In this document: positions 37,494-54,213 of the stretch, piece after piece
Position numbering within the stretch: position 1 is the first letter of the stretch
How the letters are laid out: the number at the start of each line of letters is the position of its first letter
DNA from: Porodaedalea pini
Lineage: Eukaryota; Basidiomycota; Agaricomycetes; Hymenochaetales; Hymenochaetaceae
DNA length: 64,000 bases
Reading direction: 5' to 3'
Assembly: GCA_002794775.1 (NCBI GenBank)
Contig: NBAY01000023.1
Span: 248,001-312,000 of the forward strand
Made by a program: the position numbers and the translations under genes
The notes under the pieces: generated by a model
The model's database searches: none
Told to the model about the DNA's origin: nothing
Seen by the model: only the letters and a program-made list of their open reading frames with translations

Positions 37494-38037
37494 GCTGTGC
37501 CTATGTTTTCTGCCTTTTAACATATTTGTTCAGCCGCTGGCTTTCGTCTCCCATTATTGCTACCACCCCACGACACGTTTGTATTACGGATCTCACACTG
37601 TAAAAAGCATTTTAATGCTCCTGTCTCTTTCCTGTTACCCCCGTCCTGCCTCGCATACCCGCTCTTCTATTCCCTGGATATGGATACATTAGAAGGTCAC
37701 TGTCGTTTTGTTCGCCCTGGAGAACTATAATTGCTTGCATAGATCTGAAAGTGACCGCTAGCAAGGTCTTTGATTTGTGCTGGAGCGTTATGGCAAAGCT
37801 CTCGCATGTCGGACATCGCAAGTGCATTACATTACATCGAGGTTACACTAACAACAGTATCTACAGGCTTACAACGGTTTACAGTCGCGACGTCGACCGG
37901 TACAATCGTTACACTCTTGCGTACATAATACACATACAACATGTGCGACACCGATGACAACATGTACATGTACTTCTCAGTCGCCGGTTCCGGCGACTGA
38001 GAAGTCCAAGAAAAATCGAGAGCACGAGCCCTTCGAG
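37494..38037. other. Convergent 3' intergenic region
   Basis: About 540 bp between the F-box/WD40 stop (+) and the O-methyltransferase stop (-). A short inverted repeat at 37977-38004 (CTCAGTCGCCGG and CCGGCGACTGAG) could form a hairpin between the two gene ends. Confidence 0.5.
37977..38004. terminator. Hairpin between converging genes
   Basis: ACTTCTCAGTCGCCGG followed closely by CCGGCGACTGAGAAGT forms a strong near-perfect stem of about 14-16 bp with almost no loop, centred near 37990. It lies 35 bp beyond the O-methyltransferase stop and about 480 bp beyond the F-box gene stop. A role in 3' end formation is only inferred from position. Confidence 0.4.
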
Positions 38038-41000
38038 TTAGTGACCCCGAGCAGGTAGTAGCCTGCGCAAGAAGCTGAAGCGCTTCTTCTTTCCCTCTCC
38101 TTTTCCCTTCCGAGCCTCTTTTCCTTTCGCCTTGTCCTTCTTCTTCGCTTTCTCCTTGTCCTTGTCCTTGTCCTTGTCCTCTGTTTGCAGCTCTTTCGGC
38201 GAGCCGACGAGTGTCGGGGACGTCTCCACCTCCTTCGACCTCACTCCCGTCTTTATCCTTACGTCCTCCGAGTGATCACGTTTCAGTTCAGACTGCTATC
38301 AGCGGCGCCACTCTCCTCCTCCTTTCTTCGGTCTTGACAAGTACTGTCCGAGGAGAAGATCCAGGTAGCGCTAGAGCGGTATCCAAGGCCAAAGTGCGGG
38401 CAGGTGCGGGAGCAGGGACGGCAACGATCTGCGGCATCCAGCTCTCGCTCGCCGCGTGCACCTCCTGTATCGCCCAGCCCGTGCGCGCGAGCAGCGCCGC
38501 GAACGCCGCGAGTGTGCGTTCGCCTGCATTGTGGTTCGCGAGCATCTGTGTGGAAACGTTTCGAGAACGATTTCAACAAAGGGGTTGAAGAAGAAAAGAG
38601 AGAATACAAATAATATATACATAAAGCGCGAAAGGAAATGAATAAAGGAGGGAAACAAGAACTCACGATAAGATCAAGCCTGTACGCTAGCCCGTTGGCC
38701 GTCCCCCAGTTTGCCAGAAGCGGCTCCGGTGCCTCCTTCACCTTCGCGTCCCTCCATCCACCAGCTCCCTCCACGCCATCTCGTTCCCGCCCCTCCTCAT
38801 TCACGCTATCGTCCGCGTTCCCGACACGCAGCCATCAGAACGCTATCCACCAGAACAAGCCGCGTCCTCGGGCCCGCCGCCGCGCGCAAACGCGCAAGTA
38901 TACGCACGCAGTGCGCGTCGGGCCAGTTGTGCATGATCATGCGCAGGAGGAAGACCGCCGGGCCCCTCCTCTCCGCCCCCGTTTCCCCGTCGACTTCGGC
39001 GTGTTGCGGCTGGGCGTCGAAGAAGCTCTGCACCTGGAACGCCACGCGGCCCTCGCGCAGCGCCTCCGGGTACTGACTCTCCCAGAACTGCACAGTAGTA
39101 CCCCACACACACCGCCACCACCAAGTATCATCAATCGCACCAACATATTCCGAAAAAAATTTCAGTTCGTTTAGAAAGCCGGAAATAAGAGGGGGGAAGA
39201 TAGATGAGACGCACCCCAGGTGCGACGCGCACGACCTCCTCCGTGTCCTGTACCACGAGCTTCAAATGCGGGTACGCCCGAAGGATGGGGAGCGAGGCGG
39301 CGCCGACGCCTCCGCCGACATCTACCACAGTCGACCCGCGCGGGAGGGACGCAAAGTCGAAACCTATCCGCATTTCGCGCAGTCAACACCATCGTCTCAA
39401 CATCTCAATCTTTATTCTAAAGACGTTGGGGGGGGGGGGGGGGGATTTCCGAGCTGAAGAAATCCCAGAAAGAGAAGCAGGCGCATAAACAAGAAGGGGG
39501 CGGGGGAGGGGGGGGGGAGGGGCGACAAGGAAAGACATAGCGCGTCGCAATCGCATTGCAAACTCAAAACGCACCCCTCAAAATAGCGCCCTCCGGCGTA
39601 AGGCTCCCCATCCCGCGCATCGCGCACCCAAACCGATGCAGCCGGTGCGCGTTCCCAGGTGCGCTCAGCCACTCGAACATCGTCGTCCGCGGGAGCGCAC
39701 GGGCGCGCGAGAACGGCGCGCGCAGCGGGTCGTCTGGGTCTGGGTCTTCGTCGTGCTTCGCTTCGCCTTCGTCCTGGCCTTCGGATGAGTCTCTGGTTTT
39801 GGATACGCCTTGGTGCTGGTGTTGGTGTTGGTGTTGGTCTTTGGATGCGTCTTGGGCCGGAACTGCATCGGGAGGAGGGGAGGAGGGAGAGGAGAGACTC
39901 GAGGACTTCGCGTCCGATTTGGGATCCGGATACGACAGAGGAGAGGGAGCGGAGAAGCGGAAGCAGGCGCATAAGGTGCCCGATAGTCCAGAAGCACATC
40001 CGTCAGCGCCGTCGCATGGAACATCGACTCGTCCGTTCTGTAAATAAATAAAAAATAAGATCTTTACTTCCCTTCCTTTTTTCTTTCTTTTTTTTTTTTT
40101 TTGAAGAAAGGAGGAAGACGGAGGCGAGAGAGAAAGAAAAAAGTAAAGGGGGGGGAGGGAGATACGAAGAGGTAGAAGAGGTAGAAAGGGAAGGAGGGGT
40201 AGGAAGACAAAAGACAAAGACAAAGACAAAGACAAAAAGAACTCACAAAAGCCCAACGAGTGCCGCGAGCCCCGCACCAGGCGCCTCCGCGCCGTACTTC
40301 GCCGCCCAGCGCTTCCTTCTCTTCTCTTCAAGTTCCTCATCCACCATTTCTTCTTCTTTCGGAGAAGTCCTCTCCTTCTCCTTCTCCTTCCCCTCCTCCT
40401 TCCCCTCCTCCCCCTCTGTCTCTCGCTTCCCATTCCGTCCCGGGCCACCGCTCTCATCCCCGTCGCCTCCATCCGCATCAATCCTCTTATTCTTCCCGTC
40501 GTTCCCCACTGGAGCGGGACCCGGACCCGGACCCGGAGAGGGCAAATCCAGTATATCCCCCAACGCAGCCCCCGAATCGAGCGCCGCGCTCAGGCGCGTG
40601 TGCGCGAAGCGCGCTTCCCCCGCGGCCAGAGATTCGTGTACGGATGCAAGTGCAGGTGCAGGTGCGCCACTGGCAGAACGCGAGCCGTGATCGGAGTTGG
40701 AGTTGGGATCGGGATTGGGATCGGAGTCGGGATTGGGATCGGAGTCGGGATCGGACTTGAAATTGGAGTTGGAGTTGGACTTGAAGTTGGAGTTGGAGTT
40801 GGAAGAGAGAGGACGAAGAGACCGGGAGGGCCTCTCGGCGAAGATATGGTGCGTGGCTAGGAGGCGGAGTATTCGCTCTATTTTTCATTTTTGAGGTTTT
40901 TATTTTTTTAATTGTGTCCAAACCATCCCCGACGTCCCCAGCGTCCCCAGCGTCCCCATACGCATGATAAAAAGACCGAAATTGAAAAGAAAAAAAAGAA

Positions 41001-42468
41001 AAAGAAACTTGCGTCAGTTGATTGTTAAAATTTGTTTTGAAGCTTTCGAATTTCGAATTTTCATTTGCGGATGGGGGTAAGGGCGGAGAGCGGAAGAGCA
41101 CAAGGGAGGGGGGGGTTGAATCGGGGGATTTCGTTGAACAGAAAGGGAGAAAGGGAGGAGCGGAGGAAGGGAGAGGGGGAAGGGGGGGTCGACCAAATAC
41201 GAAAACGCATAAAAGAAAAACATATGTGGAAAAATGGGAAAGGGGGGAAAGGGGGAGGGGGGGAAGGAGGAAACAAAGACACACATACCGAGTTTCGCGA
41301 CGCGAACGCCGCAGAGGCGCGCGATGTCCGATACGGGCACGCCCGCTTCTTCCTCTTCCTCTTCCTCTTCCTGCTTCTTCCTGCTCCTGCTCCTGCTCCT
41401 GCTCCTCGTCCCTTTTCTCCCCCCTTTCTCCAAGCACGTCGTCCTCCCCGCCTTCCCCGCCTTTCTCCCGCCCCCGCCCTCGCCCATTCAGGCCCTGACT
41501 CTTCGAAGAAGAGGGGGGAGGAAGAGGAGAAGGAGGAGGAGCGGCACTGAGCGCGCGGATCACCTCGGGGACGTGCGCCTCGACGGCGAGGCGCAGGGCT
41601 GCGGAGAGGGTGAACTGGATTCGGGATTAGTTAGTGATTTGGGTGAAGGAGGGATTGGTGGCTAGTGATTAGTGATTAGTGATTTGGTGAAGGAGGGATT
41701 AGAGGTTAGAGATTAGAGGTTAGATTTGATGGTTAGAGATTTGATGGTTTGGTGGTTTGGTGAAGGGGAGATAAAGGGGGGAGAAAGGGGGGGGGGGGGA
41801 GAAGGAGTCAGTTTCTATACGGAAAATAAGCGGATGAGTGAATGGATGAATTGGAAGAGGGGGGGGGGTAATGGTCAAGAACGAATGAGAGGTTAAGGGG
41901 GAAGGGGAAAGTGAAGAAGACAATCAGACGACAGACGAAAGACAATCAGATGAAAGACGAAAGATGAAAGACGAAAGACGAAAGACGAAAGACGAAAAAG
42001 GAAAGGAAAGGAAAGGAGAAGAGAGGAGAGGGGGAACGCACGCACGCCGGTAGCGACCTCGAGCACGACCTGCTCGGGCGGGCGGACGAGCGCGGCGAGC
42101 TGCGTTGCGGCGCTCGCGATCGTCAGGACTGATTCTCTTTGGCCTTTCTCTTCGTGTTCTGCGTGTTCTTCGTGTTCTTCTTTTGAGATGGGAGCGGTTC
42201 TTTGTTCTGTCGTTTCTGGTTCCAATTTCGATTTCGATTGAGAGGCAGAGGCAGAGGCAGAGGAATGAGGAGAGGCAGAGGCAGAGGCAGAGGCAGAGGC
42301 AGAGGAAGAGGGAGAGGAAGCGGAACGAGCCTCGAGCTGTGCTACGCTGAGGCTGATGAGGTCTGCGAGGCGGCGCGCTTGCGGGAGGTCGATCCGAGTC
42401 GCTCCCGTTCCTCCTCGTTCGTTGGCGTCGGTGCCGGTGCCGGTGTCGGTGTCGGGCTGGATGCCCAT
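38038..42468 (-). CDS. SAM-dependent O-methyltransferase carrying many low-complexity insertions
   Basis: Start ATG 42468. Securely placed exons: 42046-42468, one with high end 41614, one ending low at 41289, 40247-40877, one starting just after the acceptor near 40035 and reaching the donor at about 39572, 39215-39363, one with high end 39087, and 3' exons down to 38038. Plant-type (family 2) O-methyltransferase: winged-helix N-domain (SVLTIASAATQLAALV, FTLSAALRLAVEAHVPEVIRA, VPVSDIARLCGVRVAKLERI, LRLLATHHIFAE), SAM site VVDVGGGVGAASLPIL, catalytic region FLLRMIMHNWPD, and PLLANWGTANGLAY near the end. Every exon of the first half holds a low-complexity run (SASASA, EEEE, SNSNSNFK, PGPGPG, HQHQHQ), and the tail is Lys-rich with DKDKDKDK. 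Two frame changes can be explained by extra introns in repeat tracts. One near 38815 cannot be explained cleanly. A small aromatic hydroxyl acceptor is likely. Confidence 0.75.
40679..40803. repeat. Hexamer-type minisatellite inside the O-methyltransferase
   Basis: Imperfect tandem units of the kind GGAGTTGGAGTT and GGGATCGGGATT. On the minus strand they encode alternating Asn/Ser and Asp/Pro residues between LATHHIFAERPSR and FAHTRLSAALDSG, that is, inside the winged-helix domain. Confidence 0.85.
41343..41406. repeat. CTTCCT/GCTCCT repeat in the O-methyltransferase
   Basis: Tandem CTTCCT then TGCTCC hexamers. On the minus strand they read as poly-Glu or Gln-Glu depending on frame, and the reading frame of the gene changes across this tract. 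Confidence 0.85.
42236..42316. repeat. (GAGGCA)n hexamer repeat in O-methyltransferase exon 1
   Basis: About a dozen GAGGCA units interrupted by GAATGAGGA. On the minus strand they encode Ala-Ser dipeptides between VAQLEARS and EPETTEQ. Confidence 0.9.
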
Positions 42469-48271
<5,803 letters not shown>

Positions 48272-50863
48272 GGCGGATGGGAACTTGAGGTTTGAGGTTT
48301 GAGGTTTGAGGTTTGAGGTTTGAGGATGATGGGAACTTGAGGCTGATGGGAGAGTGTATGCGGAGGACGAGGACGAGGACGAGGACGAGCTGGGGTTGTG
48401 AAGGTGTGAATGCGTGAAGGCGTGGATGCGTAAATGCGTAGAGAAAGAGAACGAGAACGAGAAAGAGAATGCGGTGAAGCAATCATGAATGATGGCCCTG
48501 GGGACTCGGACGCGGAAGTACTAGTGTATGTACGATACATTACTCAGGCTGTTTGTTGTTGTAGATTAGTGTTCCAGGCGAAAAAAAAAAAAAAAAAAGA
48601 AAGCCTAAAGTATAAGTATATGTTCAATGTTGTACCGTAGCAACTCACCTCTCCCGAATTCAAATGCGATTTTTTTTTTTCGTCTTGTCGATGAGACTCT
48701 CTGCCCGTCGAACGGTCCGAGTCATACAGCAAATTCAGCGCGGGATTTCCGACTCCGCTTGGAAGACCCTCCCCCGTACGCGCAATAATGATTAGGCACG
48801 TGATTTTCTTTTCAGACTGCCTTTTTCTTTTTTTTCCCCGTCGAAATTTTACATGTATACTGTAATGTAGTCCCGAAACACTACTGTACATAGTATTTCA
48901 ACCGGTCTTCTCCTGATCTGACCCCTTCTTCTGTCTTACCTCGCCGCTCTGACTCTGCGTCGCGTCTAGACTTTAAATTTCCGACATCTACCGTGACGTA
49001 CATGTGTGAACTGCTGATAGGAGTCATAGGACTACTACTACTACTAGTGCGAGGAGGCAAGCCTATAGCGCATCTGCGGTATTAATAATAATATTGGCAT
49101 CGCGATCGCTTCTCGTATTAGTACTAGTGAGTTTGTACGTCCTTGGTCATTCACAAATATCAATATTAATGGGGTGATATTAACGATTAACGATGCGTTA
49201 GTACTAGTGGGATCACGATACCTATATGCATATGCATATTGTGGCTTGGATGAGATGGATAAGCGCTATTACTCTAGTATTAGTATTGCGACCGTGATGA
49301 AAGGGCATCGAGACGGCAGAGTCTTCGGGTTACTCGGGCTGTAATGCGGAACGCTTCATTTGGTGTGTGGGGTCGTTCTTATAGTCCTCTTTCTTTCTTT
49401 CTTTCTTTGGTTCATGGGTTATCGGACTATATACTAATACTAACACAGATCTAGATCGAGAGGGCTTCCACTCGTTTTCGTGCTCTCTTACGATTGCGCG
49501 GGCCAGTCGTCGCAAATGAAGCGCGGCACTGTGAATCTGTGATATTCGATCTCAGGCGTATTTCGGGAAGAAGCGTCGATTCGATTCGTTTCATGGAAAT
49601 TGGAATGTAGTCCCCCGCTTTCATTCAAATGTGCCTGCTAGAAGGGAGGTAAGCTCGATTGAGTCGAGACTCGGATGTTCTTTGCTCGGTCTTACCCTCA
49701 TACCGCATTAATATTCGCAGCTTCTTTTCAGCCCGCGTTCCCCAAAGAGTCCGGACTTAAGTGAGGTGCGACGGTTGCGTTCTCTATGGATGAGATTGCG
49801 ACAAGCCCTGGAGACAGAGCAGGTGATTGCAGCAAAAAGTGAAAAAATAGCACTCGTACGTCCCATTCTATCTATGTACGTGCTTTGTCTGATGTTCTCC
49901 GCTCTTCTGATTTGAAAACGGATGCCGAAGCATTAGTGTCGCTTCTAGTGCAAATAATCACAGGTATCGGGTTTCTTTTTCGTAAATGAATGGACCATAA
50001 AAATGCAAGCAAATATTTATGAATGAAACGGAGGGCGGGGCGGAAGCTGCGAGGGCAGAAACTATGATATAAAGTGAGTTCATTTGTTATTTCTAACTCC
50101 ATCCATGAATCATTAGTCCAGACAGCCAGACGCCATGCCGATAATAGCTCGATATACCTTGCAATGTGGCGCACGCAATTATCAGTGGCAAGGACCCCCA
50201 TCATCTCTGGTCAATCGCCACATACGAAGTGTCGCCACGCACTGGCAATAACCATTCACTCACTTCAATGAGATCTTTTCGCCCTCCCTGCTTCCGCATA
50301 TAATTATATTTAGTTTCATCGTCCGAATACAGCTAAACACTCGCTGGTATTATCATTCCCCATGGAAACTCCCGGGAACTTCTGCCATGAGACGCAATTC
50401 TGCGTTTCGCAGAATGTGGCTTCCACTTTGCACTCGAGCTTTCCAGTCGCTTTCTAGTTTCTTACCGGTCGCGTTCTCGTCAGGAGCCACACACTATTTT
50501 CCATCCTCACAGTTACGCCTCGGCCAAGGGTCGAGAGAATACGACTTGTTCAAGGGACAGCGGGGCACTTGGCACTTGACAGCAAACAGGGAATGCGCCG
50601 CACGCCCTTTTCCATGTAAACAACGATTCTGCGTGCATACGAGGATGATGTGGTTGGGTAAGCAGGAGCAAAGAAGAAAGATGAGTGCTTTGCTACTTTG
50701 CTAACTGATGGCACTAGCGGGCCCGCTGCTGTTTGCAGTTCCACCGCCAATGTCATTATAAGGCAACATTGCACTTCTGAAATCCCACATATACAGGAGC
50801 CTGGGACGTCGGGCTGCATCCAGGCTACAGAAGCAAACCTTCCTCCAGCTCAGAGGAAAGAAG
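48272..50863. other. Intergenic region without recognised gene
   Basis: About 2.6 kb. It begins with tandem GAGGTTT heptamers (48288-48325), then GGACGA repeats (48362-48388), a long A run (48581-48597) and AT-rich sequence with scattered ACTAGT and TATTAGTA motifs (49030-49290). No ORF with family motifs or splice support. Confidence 0.5.
50757..50762 (+). promoter_or_regulatory. TATA-like box of small gene 1
   Basis: TATAAG about 105 bp upstream of the ATG at 50864. Position suits a core promoter; no other support. Confidence 0.35.
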
Positions 50864-51311
50864 ATGGGCGTCAAAGATTTCCTGTCATCATCCGGCGGCC
50901 GAGATGGCGAAGACCAGGAGCTGGTTAGACGTAAGTTCTATATCACCAATTTTCTAATTCATCTACATATTTTTATTTAATGGATATCTAAAGAATTGCT
51001 GGAGAAGAATGAGAAAAGGGATTGCAACTTTAGAGTCAAATTTTCTGAAACTGGAGAGAAGGACCCTAAGAAACAGCGCAAGCTCGAAGGTGAGTGGTAT
51101 AATGGTCTCTCTAGACTGTCGCCTCGCTAAGTATGGCTCTATTTCTTGCTCTTCGAATCACTGTGTAGTCTGGGCCATCCAAAAGGAGAGTGGGAAGGAG
51201 TTCCATTGTTTCTCTGAGGGAGCTACTGACAGGCAGCTCAGAAAAGAAATGGTGGATAAGTGGTCAAAACTTCGCCCAGATGACGACTCTGAGGACTGGA
51301 AATCCAAGTAG
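50864..51311 (+). CDS. Small protein of unknown function, paralogue 1 (101 aa, 3 exons)
   Basis: Exons: 50864-50930, 50994-51089, 51169-51311. The product starts MGVKDFLSSSGGRDGEDQEL and continues with a block shared with the gene at 52725: LLEKNEKRDCNFRVKFSE, DPKKQRKLE, then the last exon with FHCFSEGATDRQLRKEMVDK and a C-terminal Trp-rich end (DWKSK). It is hydrophilic, with no signal peptide or membrane segment. The alternating pattern of the middle would suit beta strands, but I do not recognise the family. The intron positions and phases are the same as in paralogue 2. Confidence 0.75.
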
Positions 51312-52724
51312 TGCGAAAGTGGCGTACTACCTGCACGCGGACAAGTATGCCGCATTTGCGGTCCCCTCATCTGTTCATTTTTTGTATACACTATACCAAT
51401 CGGATAATCATCGGGTAGAGCCTGGGATAAATTGGAATTCGGAACGGACGGGGATTCAAGGGGAGCGTCTGAGTGAATGACGCGGAGTACCTGCGTGGGA
51501 GACGAGCGGAGTGAGTCTGTGAAGTATGGCTTGGAAGTGTACGACGCAATACTGTAGGTCATTACTCGGACAAAGAAGCCTAGTTATGTTGTACAATAGC
51601 ACCTCCTTTTTTAAATTTTTTTGTTCTTAATGATGCCATGCTGCTGAATGAGATCGTCAGATTTTACAAGTAGACTCCGCTCGAACATGAACCAATTGAG
51701 AGATCACACATATGTATCTTTTCAAGTTTCTCAACCGCTTTTCACTAAACTTCTGCTGCTCACTTCCGTACTCGAGCTCGTCCCGATCCAACCTCCTCGC
51801 CGGTTTAATGTCCATTTAACCCCTAATAAAACGAAACATACACCCTTTATGATACGGATTCGATCCGTGTGAATTGATAATAGTGCAAGAAGTAAACTTG
51901 TCCGTGGTATATACGCCGCTTCAAGTGAGTGAGTCGGACGTTCTAGTTTCCCAGCTAATGAATATTGATGATTCTTTTGGTAAAACTCAGACGACACTTA
52001 ACACGAGATGAAGAGCAAGGTTATGGTAAAGGTATTCAACAGCACGCTCTCAGAGCAAAACACTACTTAGTATTTACTATTTACAACTCTCCTTCCACAG
52101 GTTATTTAGCTAGATACTTACTAATTCGACCGTACATACTCATCGTTTCTCCATGCTCCTTCCAATTAGCACTTGCATTTTATAAAAGCAATTTGAGCAA
52201 GAAGCGTATATTTTCTGGAGTGTCGCCACAAATGGAATGCGGCAGCGCCGATTCATTCAAGTTCCACAAAATTTAGCCCTACTTTGCTCTTTAATTTCCT
52301 AAGGCTACTACTAAGTCAGGGGCAAACCCGATTGCGCTAGATATTTTCAGTGTCCTTTGCTCATGCTAAACTCATAAGACGCCACGCAGTCTTACCATCC
52401 TTGCAATCGCCTTTCAATAAAGCTCGCGAGAGGATGCAATATGTTCGGAAAAGCGCACTTGTCAGTAAGCAATGAATGCGCCGTATGCCAATTTTCATCT
52501 AGATGACCTATATTCGCTCTGTAAGTGGGAGCAAAGAGTGCTAAAAGTACTTTGCAAGCTAATGATATTGGCGGAGCCACTCCTATATCGAGCTCCAGCG
52601 TCGATTATCGCCATGAGGCAACGACGCTATTGAGATGCTATAAATACTGCCGTTGTAGACATCGAACCGCACTCAAAGCATCACTGGCAAACTCACAGCC
52701 CCGTCCTAGTTTGCAAAATTGACA
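51312..52724. other. Spacer between the two small paralogues
   Basis: About 1.4 kb of AT-rich sequence. No remnant of a third paralogue was recognised. It contains the promoter of paralogue 2. Confidence 0.45.
52639..52646 (+). promoter_or_regulatory. TATA box of small gene 2
   Basis: TATAAATA about 80 bp upstream of the ATG at 52725, a good match to the eukaryotic consensus at a fitting distance. Confidence 0.5.
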
Positions 52725-53191
52725 ATGAGCTTCGGAAGTAAAATACGTTCAAAGATATCTTCGAGTCGGGGATCTGAAGATCCTGAAGAAGAGGGGCGTA
52801 AGTTGCTCGAGGGTATGTTCTACAGTGAATAGCCAGTTTCCTAATAACAACTCATCAATTCATTTACACCTTCGATGGTAATCGCTTGATCTCTGAAGCA
52901 TTGGAAAAGAAGGACCCGGCCTGCAGTTTTAAAGTCACATTCTCCGCTAGTGAAAACACAGACCCTAAAGAGAAATGCAAGCTCCAAGGCGAGTGACAAC
53001 ACGGACATTCTGTATTGTGACCTAACTAAATATCGCTCCACTTATCCCTCATTGTAGTCGAAGCCAAGCTCAAGAACGTAAAGGACGGGAAAACGTTAAC
53101 TTTCACTTCTGAAGGGCCTAGTTACCGTAAGCTCCGGAAAGCAAAAGCGCAGAATTGGTTGGAGGAACGTCCGGAAGATGCCTGGTATTGA
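52725..53191 (+). CDS. Small protein of unknown function, paralogue 2 (103 aa, 3 exons)
   Basis: Exons: 52725-52812, 52899-52988, 53058-53191. It starts MSFGSKIRSKISSSRGSEDP and shares the layout of paralogue 1: KLLEALEKKDPACSFKVTFS, DPKEKCKLQ, then TFTSEGPSYRKLRKAKAQNW and a C-terminal DAWY. The second intron starts with GC (AAG|GCGAGT) where paralogue 1 has GT (AAG|GTGAGT). Both flanking blocks and the phase demand this splice. No signal peptide, no membrane segment and no recognised domain. The conserved pieces are the FxVxFS strand, the K-L-E/Q junction and a Leu-Arg-Lys helix followed by Trp. Confidence 0.75.
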
Positions 53192-54213
53192 ACTTAGTTG
53201 TACATAAACTAGACCGTGGCTCCTCGTGAATATCTCACTTGTTCACTTCCGAGATATGCTTTGTCTTTCATATACAGTGTTCTTTGACCTTTGGAAGCAG
53301 GCTAGTGCTAGTGTGTGACGATGATGTTGTTCTAAAACTAAGGAGTTCATTTAACAGAGGGGACGCACAACCATGAAAGCACAAGTCATAGCAGGAAAAT
53401 GCAGGACGCCATAGCGCGCCCCAAGCACCAGTGCAAGAAACACGGTGAACACATGTACAGTACAACAATGCAGGAAGTCTATTCATGCGTCAAGCGCTTT
53501 TTAAGCACGGCAAAGTAAGCCCACAATATACATGAAACGTGATTGGAATCACGGAAATGGATACGAAGTTTAGAAGCGTCAGGGTCGAAGGTATTATAGC
53601 CAGTATTAGCAAGTCTAGGTTCGTGATAGCGTCGAAAAAGCAGAAAAATTGGAAGCAGGTGCACGGGGGTCACAGGAGATGCGTAGGAAACGGAGGAAGC
53701 ACTGCCTAACCACAGTGGAAGGTAGAGGCAGATTGATCGGAGACCCAGAGAAGTGGGGTGGAAACGTGATGGGAAGAATATACGATGAGACGAAAGGATG
53801 ACCCGAGATGACCAGAAGTACAGTGAAAAAACCGTCAGTCAGTATGGACCGGAATGCAGTCCATGAGTAAGTGCACGTTGACACAATACACATGAAGCAT
53901 GGAGCAATGAGGGGCAGAGGACGGAAGTGAAACCCAAAGTCATACGAACGGGAGTACGGATTGTAGGTAATGCGAAAGGGAAATTGACGTGGAAGGATAA
54001 GAATAACAGCGCTCTAAGTACAGATAAGTATTTGAGGTACGACGTAAGTGGTAAAGGAGAGCGTAAACCGAGATCCAGGTGAGAGCGTGTCTGACGCACT
54101 GTCTCTATTGATTGTCGCGCCAAAACGAGGACAACACGAAATGTCTGAGACGGCAAGTTAGGGATGGGTACTGATGTAGACAGAGCAGACTCTTCGGTAC
54201 TCAGGTTCGGGTC
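53192..54213. other. Convergent 3' intergenic region
   Basis: About 1 kb between paralogue 2 (+) and the FAD monooxygenase (-). Minus-strand ORFs at 53615-53893 and 53839-54156 are Ser/Leu-rich, lack motifs and have no splice continuity, so I do not call them genes. Confidence 0.45.

Noticed and set aside
53615..54156. Two hydrophobic minus-strand ORFs before the FAD monooxygenase stop
   Set aside because: No family resemblance and no way to splice them together or to the neighbour.
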